Shown here in pieces: positions 56,801-64,000 of a stretch of 64,000 nucleotides of DNA (the stretch's first letter is position 1; each line of letters starts with the position of its first letter). A program made the position numbers and the translations under genes. This DNA is from Micractinium sp. NFX-FRZ (Eukaryota; Chlorophyta; Trebouxiophyceae; Chlorellales; Chlorellaceae), in the NCBI GenBank assembly GCA_029339195.1, contig JAPTJF010000291.1, positions 1 through 64,000 of the forward strand. Direction: 5' to 3'. Below the pieces are notes generated by a model. It was not told where the DNA came from and searched no databases. It saw only the letters and a program-made list of their open reading frames with translations.

Positions 56801-58476
56801 GCTGCATGACAGGCCCTCGACCCTGCACCCTCAGCCTGCCTGCCTGCCTGCCCGCCTGCCCCTCATTCGCTTCCTCCCCACCCACTCCTGCAGCCGCGCG
56901 TGCACCTGGACCTCTCTGGGCTGGTCAGCGCCACCCGGGGCAGCTGCTTTGACTACACCGGGCAGCTGCTGGGCCTCTGCCAACCACAGCAGGGTGCGTG
57001 GCGCCAGCGCTGGGCGTCGATTTGCTGCTCTCCTGCCGCTTGATCACTGCTGGGACCCTGCTGACTAGGGACTCTGCATTGTTGTTGGTTGTGGCTCCTT
57101 GCCAGCTGAGCAGGGGTGTTCGTATGGGATGGGATTTGATGATCGGTCAGCCTGGGTGGCATACCTTTTGGCCTGCCTGCCCGTGGCCCTTGCCTGTCCG
57201 CCAATCTGGTGGCCTTTCCTTGCTGCTGTCTTCCCTTCCCCCCCTTGCTGCCGGCCCCTCATCGGACCCCAATGCTCCTGCACCCAACGCCACCCAACCC
57301 CTCTCACATGCAGCCGGCCCTTTCAACAAGTTCCAGTGGCTCTTCTTTGCTGACCCCTCGCTCACACAGCAGCAGCAGCACCAGCAGCAGCAGCGGTACC
57401 CAGCATTACCACTGGCAGCAACATGGACGAGCGGTGCAGTGCCTGTGGCCGCACCAGCGGCAGCACCAGCAGCGCCAGTACCAGCAGTACCGACCGCAGC
57501 GACACCGGTATTGCAAGCGGCAGCAGCAACGGCAGCAGAGCGTGCTGCAGTAGGGCCGGAGGACACCCAGGCTGTGGCGGCAGCTGTGGCTCGCGCTGCT
57601 ATTGCCGCCGCACTCGCAGCGGCAGCGCCTGAGGACGCCGCCGCCACCGGTGACGCAGCAGCAGCAGCAGCACAGGAGGCGCCAAGCGCGGCCGCCACGC
57701 CAGGCGTCCAAGCAGCACCAGCAGCCGTACCAGCAGCAGCAGCAGCAGCAGGGGCACAACCTGCTGGGGCCGCAGGACCTGCAGTAGCTGCAGGCGCCCG
57801 GCCACCAGCAGCAGCTGCACCAGCAGCAGCAGGGACAACAGAGCCGGCAGAGGCTGCAGGAGCTGCCAGCGCAGCCCAGGCACCCGCCCCGCAGCTGCCG
57901 CACTGGCTGCTGGCAGTGAAGCTGTTTGCCAAGCCGGCGCAGATGGACTGGTTGGACGGGAGCGATGTGGGGAGCATCTTCACCCTGAGGTGTGGGCAGG
58001 GATGGAAGTCGTGTGAGAGTGTCCACTGCAAAGCTTCACTTCATCCCGTGGGCAGGCGGGCGGGCAAGCATCCATGCCCTAAGTGCTTGCCCCCCGACAT
58101 GCGCGTGCTGCGCAAGCACAACTGTTCCCGCTGGCTTACGCCACCCCACCCTCCCACTGCTGCTTGTCAGCTCCCCCACTTCTTGACTGCCTCATGTTTT
58201 TGCCCCTGCCCCTGCTGCTTCCCTGCTTCCAGGGACCTCCAGCTAGATGGGGCAGATGACGAGGCTCGGCTGTGGAACGCCAGCGGCAGCGAGTGCAGCG
58301 CAGTGCAGCGCCACAAGCCAGCAGCGCTGACGGCGGCCCGCGGGCGGGGTGGCACGGGGGCAGCTGCCGCCAACTCGGGGGCACAGGCGGCGGCGGAGGT
58401 GGCGGTTTGGGTGGCTGCCAATGCCGGATTGGTGGAGCAGCTGCGGGCGCGCATCCAGTGGGTGCTCAGCCGCTGA
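45206..58476 (+). CDS. BRCA2: BRCA2 homologue, RAD51 mediator of homologous recombination
   Basis: 20 exons: 45206-45398, 45553-47319, 47703-47786, 47972-49510, 49722-51444, 51697-52554, 52775-52982, 53201-53288, 53564-53638, 53943-54090, 54291-54382, 54604-54714, 54935-55043, 55237-55351, 55657-55739, 56098-56190, 56432-56528, 56894-56993, 57314-57989, 58233-58476 (8,403 nt, 2,800 aa). The first 1,450 residues are Gln/Ala/Pro-rich and disordered, with VPDS/VPET repeats. Three BRC repeats (FTTGRG.AV.ISAAR.AAAQ.LF) lie near residues 1501, 1580 and 1648. The helical domain has WAKNHYRWVVWKLARL. OB1 follows (HRPLLKAVLQHDEVAS, LELTDGWYWVRAV, KLRICGAELTSPGPGDPLEA), then OB2 (AILRIGANNTHPVPSGAKLG), a tower-like coiled coil (ELKQCQEWLQRGKRG ... 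YMEQRQGALQTQQ), TMWGSVEELEAEVREGGIYK and OB3 with FNKFQWLFF. OB3 carries a Q/A insert of about 170 residues. BRCA2 loads RAD51 onto RPA-coated single strands. Introns 2 and 3 use GC donors. Confidence 0.92.
46158..46995 (+). repeat. VPDS/VPET repeat array in BRCA2 exon 2
   Basis: Eight or so coding units of 90-120 bp, each with a polyglutamine linker and one or two copies of [FY]V[PA][DE][ST]xxAD. Examples are QRLQFVPDS, QRLLFVPDS, QYVPETAPDALP, FVADTLADGPP and QYVPETAADVLP. At least a dozen copies of the core occur here, with an outlying one before (SQVPDTPSD, near 45950) and one after (HVPDTAALA, near 49980). Confidence 0.85.
50639..51175 (+). repeat. Three BRC repeats in BRCA2 exon 5
   Basis: Copies begin at about 50639, 50879 and 51082. 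All read MPAFTTGRG, then AV and ISAAR, and end QRLFGD or QQLFGG. They are nearly identical at DNA level over about 100 bases, which implies recent duplication or homogenisation. They correspond to the RAD51-binding BRC consensus, with Gly instead of the usual Ala at the fourth position of FxxA. Confidence 0.85.
53349..53385 (+). repeat. Echo of BRCA2 exon 8 donor edge
   Basis: The genuine border at 53260-53295 (GCTGGCACGAACGGGCAGGA then TCGGCCAGGGTGAGTG) recurs here with four mismatches, and the donor is changed to GTGGGT. Confidence 0.85.
53643..53830 (+). repeat. Tandem duplication inside BRCA2 intron 9
   Basis: Two copies, about 98 bp apart, share GCAGCCCCAAGCTC/CCAGCCCCAAGCTC, AACAACTGGCCC/CAACAACTGGCCCG and GCTCAGCCCC in the same order. 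Confidence 0.7.
55427..55466 (+). repeat. Echo of BRCA2 exon 14 donor edge
   Basis: GAGCGGACGCGGGAGGTGGT followed by GGAGTTCCAGGTGAGG is almost identical to the genuine exon end and donor at 55322-55357. It keeps the ERTREVVEFQ-type frame. Confidence 0.9.
56575..56767 (+). repeat. Three echoes of BRCA2 exon 17 donor edge
   Basis: The genuine end at 56497-56535 (GCGCTCCCGCCGGACCTGCT, CTGCCAGCCCAATGTGAGG) is followed by diverged copies at about 56575-56604, 56643-56685 and 56741-56767. Each has a CTGCCnGCCC(A)A core and a GTGAG- or CTGAG-like site. Confidence 0.8.
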
Positions 58477-58844
58477 ACGCTGAAGTCCGTGAGCGCTTGT
58501 AGAACTAGAAGCTAGGAGTATTTGTACAAGTGGGGGCCTGCCGGCAGCGGGCTTCGGCTCATCTGTAGAGTGCATGCATTTCAACTTCTGCCGAACATTC
58601 TGCTTTCTTCCTGCAGATTTTACCTTTTTCCTTTCATCCTGAAGCTATCCCGTTTGTGCAATCAACCAAGCAGCCTGACCCGCCGCTCCCGCCCCAGCGG
58701 GCGCAGCGGCGGCGGCATGGCGGAGACATGGAGTTTTGCCCCTGTGAAGTAGCGACCTGGGTATTCTTCTCGATTTATCATTCCGACAGGGTGCATTGTG
58801 CAGCGGTGACGGCCGTGCTGAGTGCCGCAGACCTAGCCGGAGCG
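58477..58844. other. Short intergenic stretch between BRCA2 and the editing/exonuclease gene
   Basis: 368 bp hold the BRCA2 3' end and the promoter of the next gene. No TGTAA was found here for BRCA2. A short open frame at 58717-58751 (MAETWSFAPVK) could be an upstream ORF of the next gene. Confidence 0.5.
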
Positions 58845-61800
58845 ATGGCAGCTTGTCGAGCCCTCGCGCTCCCGCTCACTCTGCACCACAGGATGGCACG
58901 CAGAACGGCGTCCCTGTGCTGCCAGGCGCAAGGCACCTCAGCCGCCGCAGGCAGCTCGCCAGCTCCCGCCGCTGCTGCCGCCCGCGCCACCACTGGCAGC
59001 ACCGCTGGGGCAGCCCAGCCCACGGCACCAGCAGCGCCAGCAGAGGCGTCAGCTCCAGAGGCAGGCAGCAGCTATGATGACGACACTCCGATGGGCACAG
59101 CAGAGCTGGCACAATTCATTCAACAGGGCGGCATCGCAGCCTCTATTGTGCCGCCGCTAAACGGAGCGCCGCCGCCGCCCGGCTGCGTGGAGGTCAAGTC
59201 TCTCGTCTTTCTTGTGGACTCACACCCCCTGGTGAGGCCCTCTGGCAGGAGGCAACTTGTTTCTGCAAGCATGCAGATGTGTGATCGTGTTGAGGTTGAG
59301 TTTGTGTATTGCAGGGCTCCGTTTGCTCTGCCTGCCTCAGGTGCCAGGTTGTGCACCCACTGTGCCGCCCGCTCTGCTGCACGCACCCATCACTGCGTCT
59401 CCCTCTCTCTCCCTCCCGGCTGCCGTAGGTGTTGGTGCTCCCCCTGGCAGCACGGGTGGATGAGCGGCGCCTGGCGGCACTCCTGCACACGGGGCGGAAC
59501 CGCGTGAGGATGGCACCAGTGGGGAGCCTGGTGCAGCTCTGCGGCTACACAGGTCAGCTATGTGTCATATCATGTGACGTCTTTGCGACACCTGCTTGTG
59601 CTGCTGCTTTGCCTCTCGACCCGTTCTCAATAGCCTTGCAGCTTATGTCGCGGCTGCTGCGCTTGCTTGCTGGCTTCTGAGCCTCAACTGCCAGCCTGCC
59701 CTCTTGTCCGCCTGCCAACCCTGCCATCGCCGCCCCTGCTCCACGACCTGCAGTGGGCAACGTGCCCCCCTTTGGGCACCGCCGGCGGCTGCCAGTCATT
59801 GTGGATGTAGCGGTGCAGTCGCACTCCACGTGCTATGCTGGCGGCGGCAGCGACGAGGCAGAGATATTGCTGTCTGTGCCAGAGCTGCTGCGTGCGGCAC
59901 GGGCCACAGTTGCAGAGATCAGCAAGACACCGGCGAGCAGCTCAGCAAGTGACGGCCACCAGCAGCAGCAGCAGCAGCAGCAGCAGTGGCAGGAGGAGCG
60001 CGCGGCGGCAGTGGCGGCGGCTGCGGCAGCCCTGCCGCTGCCCTGGGCGGCGGGGCAGCAGGAAGTGAAGCTGGCAGGAGTGATTGCCCACCGCCGGAAG
60101 ATTGCCCGCCTGCTCCTCTTTGCCAACCTTGTTCCCTTGGGGGCCACCCACCCAGCGCTTCCCTCGCAGGCCGCCGCCGGGCAGCCAGAGGCGGCGGCAC
60201 CAGGTGGAGCAGCGCAGCCCGCCGCCCCCGGCACGACCGCATTCCTGCGCCGCCTGTGGCGGCACCCAGACACAGGAAGGCCCTGTGAGGTGCAGCTGAT
60301 CATGGGCAAGACCCTGGAGAGGCGGCTGGGCGGGTGAGCGAGGCTGGGGTCTTGTGGGAGGGGCAGGTAGTAGCAGGGCAGCGCGTTTGTGTGCTGGGGG
60401 CGGGGTGGGGAAATGGGCATGCCGGCAGCGGTTGCCTGAGTGTCTGCTGTGTAGCACATGGACGGCATGATAGCATGACTTTGTTTCTTACAACCATGTG
60501 CCCTGGCTGCCCACATGGGTGCCCATGCAGCGAGGCCGCCGCTGAGCTGCTGCGCAGCATCCGGACGGGGCAGTGTGTGCGCGTAACGGGGCGCGTGCAG
60601 GCGCACATGCAGCGGGTGGACAGCACAGCATCCGAGAGGTGAGCTGGGCTGGGCTTGGGCTTGGGCTTGAGCTTGAGTGGGGTGGGGAAAGACGTGCAGC
60701 TGGCCTGCCCTGGGAACTGTATATGTGCATGCTGCCATTTCACTCTCCTCTGCACTGAGCTTGGCTCAGCGTTTGTGAGGCTCAAACGCTGCTCACCAGG
60801 CCTGCCAGCTCACCACAACTGCACTGCAGGACCGATGTGTGCGATGTGGTTGTGAGCGATATTCAGCTCATTGAGCCACCAGAGCCCGAACCAACTAGCA
60901 TCAGCAACAGCACCAGTATCAACAGCAGCACTGATGTAGGCTTATCAAGCACCGCAAGCACCACAAGCAGCAGCAGCAGAGTGGGAGCTCCCCAGGCAGC
61001 CGCCGCCCGCAGCAGAGGAGCAGCGGCCTCTGCGGCTGCTTCCTACCAGCTGCCAGCGGCAGTGGCGGAGCAAGTGGTGCTGGTGGATTCAGAGGCGGGG
61101 CTGGATTTGTTGGAGGCAGCACTGTTTGGTGGGCAGGCCGCAGCAGCAAGCTCCGGCGGCAATGGCAGCAGCGGCGGCAGCGATGGGGGCGGCAGCGCTG
61201 GGGGCGGAAGCGCTGCTGGCAGCAGTGAGAGTAGCCAGCCAAGGGGATTTGGCAGCAGCAGCAGCAGCAGTATCAGCAGCAGCGCTCCCAGGGGCTTTGC
61301 TCCTGTGGCCGGCAACGGCGCCAGCAGCAGCGATGCACCCAAGGGCTTTGGCCCCGCTCCCGTCGACGGCAGCGGTGGCAGCCCAGATGCTGCGCCCAGC
61401 TACCGCCTGGTGGTGGGGTTGGATTGTGAGTGGCAGCCATATGAACGGGGGGAGCCCAAGTCCCGGGTCAGCCTGCTTCAGGTGGCCACCCCGGGGGCTG
61501 TCTTCCTGCTGGACATGCTGGCGCTGTGCCGCCACGTCAGCAGCAGCAGCGACAGCCACGTCAGCAGTGATGGCCACGCTAGCAGCAGCGTCGATGGAGA
61601 GGACAGCGGCGGCGGCGGCGGCGGCAGCAATGGCAGTGGTGGCCAGTACAATGAGAGACCGGCAGATGAAGTGGCCAGTGGTTCAGCGGATAGCACAGCC
61701 TCCCGCCCGGAGGCTTTGGACCCGGAGCCCGGTGCGGCAGCCGCCCTGCAGCCGCTTCCACCGCTGCAGCAGCGGCTCAGTGCCCTGCTGGCGCGCCTGT

Positions 61801-64000
61801 GGGGTGATGCAGGCGTTGTGAAGGCTGGCTTTGGGCTGGCAAACGACATGCAACGGCTCAGCGAGAGCTACCCCTGGCTGCCCTGCTGCGGCAGCGAGGG
61901 ACCGGTGCCGCTGCGGTGAGATGTCACCAGGCGCATGCCCCTGCCCCTGCCCCCTCCAGTGCGGGGCACACATTGGAGCAGGCTGACAGGGCTGCCTGCT
62001 GTGACGTGGTGTAGTTGCCGCATCTCCAGGGTGTGTGCGCCCCAGTCCCTGCCCTTCCCCTGATGACGCTGGTGTATACTTGCCATGTGCCGTCGTGTGA
62101 CCCCAGACCCTGCCCTTCCCCCCCCTGCCCCCTGCCCCCTGCCCCCTGCAGCTCCCATGTGGATGTGCTCCTGCTGGCCCGCACTGCCCTGGGCGGCCAC
62201 ATGCCCTCCACCCGCCGCCGCTTTAGCCTCAGCTCCCTGGCAGGTGGGACAGCACACTGCCAGAGACACTTGCCTGCTTGAACTTGATACTCTTGAAGCA
62301 GCTGTTGTCAGCTGTTCTGCTGAGGGGGCAATGGCCAGATTGTCCACCCACTCTGCCCGCCTGCCGCCAGCCAGCCCAACACAGGCTGCCTCGTGTGCCC
62401 GCTGCCCTCCCTCCCTCCCTGCCCAGTGGTGCAGAGCTGGTGCTGGGGGTGGGCATCGACAAGTCGCAGCAGTGCAGCAACTGGGGCAGCAGGCAAGTGG
62501 CAGTGCCGCTGGTGCCTGCCGCCTGTGCCCTGGCTCGCATGGTGTGGCATGCATGCTGCTTCCGCTGGCACCCCCTGTCTGCTGCCCACCTGCATCGAGT
62601 TTTATGCATCCCTGACCGCCCAATTGTGCAAAGCTTCAAGGCCCGCGACATCGCCCCTGCCGCAGGCCGCTGAACCAGCAGCAGGTGCATTATGCGGCAG
62701 CCGACGCGCACGCTCTGGTGGCCATGTACCAACGGCTGCACAAGCGGCGGCCGGGGCTGGAGACCCCCTTCTGGGTGGCCGCGTTCTCAGGCAAGCTGCT
62801 GGCAAGCTGGGCAGTCTGCATTATACATTCAAACATCTCTGTGGCTATGCCTTGTGCCTCTTACGGGCTTGGGAGACTGCCTGCTGGGTGGCTGCCTTCT
62901 GAGGAGAGCTGCCTGCGCTGCCTAACCAACAAGCCAATGCCCGGTGTCCCTTATGCTGTCATGAGCCTGTGCCCTGCACTTCAACCTTGTATGCGCATGT
63001 GGCAGAGCTTGCGCCTGTGGGCCAGGTGTGAGGAGCGCACCTGGTTTTCCCATAACGACCTGGACAAGGCGTATATTGCAAGCAAGCACTGGAACACCGC
63101 CCTGATTGTTGACTTTAAACGAGTGTGCCTGGCACCCTGCAGGGCGCCTGATTGACGTGGCTGCCTTCCACCCCAGCAAGCGAGGAGCCCGAGGTATCGA
63201 GCCGGCCAGCGCCGATGGCAGCAGCAGCATCAGCAGCGGCAGCGGCACACGCAGGAGCAGCGTGCCACGGCGGCAGCTGGCAGCTGCCGGCAGCTCCGAC
63301 GGTGGCGGCGGCAGGCGGGCGGGGCAGACGCGGTCCCTGGAATGCAACATTGAGTACGTGTTGCAAACCTACCTGGGCCGGCCGCTGCCCCAGGGCGGCA
63401 AGGCTGCTGTGGTGCGGGCGGCAGCGGCCTTCACTGGGCGCCCCGAGCCGGGGCGCACCCCCAGGTGGGTCGATGGTGGTTGGTGGCGCCTGGCGGAACC
63501 GCATCAGTGCTTGACACATTGCTTACTTCACTGCTTGGATTGTTCCCCAGATGCCTTGGCTGGGGGCAGCAGCCCGCCGTACTCTCTCAACTCCTCGTCC
63601 CTGCTGCCTGCCCTGCCCGCCCTCCCGCCCACTTGCTTAGCTGTTCGCCAGCTTGCCCGCCGGCCCTCCTGCCTGCCCGCAGCTTCCCCCGCGGCTGCGG
63701 CGGCCTGCTGGAATGGTCAAACGGCTTCACGCTCTTCATCAATCTACCGGAGCCAGGCGAGGCGGCGGCTGCCGGGAGACGGTATGCAAACGAGTTTCTG
63801 TGGCTGCCGGCAGCGGGAGGGGCAGAGGAGGGTGAGGCAGCGGCGTCGGGCAGTGAGGCAGCGATGGGAGCAGCGGCGGCGGCGGGGCAGGCTGATGCTG
63901 CCGTGTGCCAGGGGGTGCCAGCAGATGCGGAGGCGGCGGCAGTGGATGTGCCGGCTGGCAGCCAGGGACAGACAAGGCAGCAGCAGCAGCGGCAGCGGCG
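58845..64000 (+). CDS. Fusion: YbaK-type tRNA-editing domain, OB fold and DEDDy 3'-5' exonuclease (3' end beyond window)
   Basis: Exons: 58845-59231, 59429-59552, 59754-60333, 60531-60638, 60830-61915, 62152-62243, 62435-62492, 62666-62790, 63143-63464, 63683 to the window end, open in frame. MAACRALALPLTLHHRMARR resembles a plastid transit peptide. Residues about 75-235 read GTAELAQFIQQGGI, VEVKSLVFLVD, VLVLPLAARVD, RVRMAPVGSLVQLCGYTVGN and VPPFGHRRRLPVIVD, the YbaK/ProX trans-editing fold that deacylates mischarged tRNA. VKLAGVIAHRRKIARLLLFA, CEVQLIMGKTLE and ELLRSIRTGQCVRVTGRV resemble the tRNA anticodon-binding OB fold. After a Ser/Ala linker comes the exonuclease: VVGLDCEWQP (Exo I, D and E), KAGFGLANDMQRL (Exo II), DKSQQCSNWG and VHYAAADAHALVAMY (Exo III, Y and D). 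All four acidic residues and the Tyr are present. Introns 7 and 8 are GC-AG. The far C-terminal part is not recognised. Confidence 0.85.
62881..62913 (+). repeat. Echo of exon 8 donor edge in the editing/exonuclease gene
   Basis: CTGGGTGGCTGCCTTCTGAG followed by GAGAGC mirrors CTGGGTGGCCGCGTTCTCAG followed by GCAAGC at 62771-62796. It lies about 115 bp into the intron. Confidence 0.75.

Noticed and set aside
58717..58751. Eleven-codon frame MAETWSFAPVK as a gene
   Set aside because: Too short. At most an upstream ORF of the following gene.

Overview
The window is nuclear DNA from a eukaryotic green alga, most like a Chlorella-type trebouxiophyte. The support is GC-rich sequence, genes split into many short exons with GTGAGT/CTGCAG borders, long Gln/Ala-rich coding tracts, TGTAA-type poly(A) signals downstream of stop codons, and plant/algal proteins: an LHCSR-type antenna, a lumenal PsbP-domain protein and an RRA-type arabinosyltransferase. 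All gene models were built by eye from splice sites, reading phase and protein families. Every multi-exon CDS given here sums to whole codons, but no transcript data were available.

Layout, left to right: 3' end of a U-box E3 ligase (+, to 413); LHCSR/LI818-like light-harvesting protein (+, 1687-4890); PsbP-domain lumen protein (-, 5604-7944); MSH6-type MutS homologue of 1,809 aa (+, 8128-19675); 3' part of an unrecognised gene (-, 20436-21759); GT77 RRA-like arabinosyltransferase (-, 23246-27520); folylpolyglutamate/dihydrofolate synthase (+, 27997-31031); receptor-like TKL protein kinase (-, 31478-37056); small protein resembling a degenerate class III nucleotide-cyclase domain (-, 38656-41015); acidic disordered protein (-, 41578-44860); BRCA2 homologue of 2,800 aa (+, 45206-58476); and a fusion of YbaK-type tRNA-editing domain, OB fold and DEDDy 3'-5' exonuclease (+, 58845 to beyond the window).

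Three gene pairs are divergent and close (PsbP/MSH6, GT77/FolC, acidic protein/BRCA2), so each probably shares a promoter region. Genome-maintenance genes take up about half of the window: MSH6, BRCA2 and possibly the exonuclease fusion. They are not in an operon-like arrangement.

The most striking feature is structural. Many introns carry a diverged tandem copy ('echo') of the neighbouring exon edge, including its splice site, typically 50-150 bp away. I found about twenty such copies in seven or eight of the twelve genes. Introns with GC-AG borders are also frequent (8 of roughly 115). The strongest protein-level candidates for novelty are the editing/OB/exonuclease fusion, the MSH6 homologue whose FxE mismatch-reading motif is altered, the long array of VPDS/VPET repeats in BRCA2, and the stand-alone degenerate cyclase-like domain.
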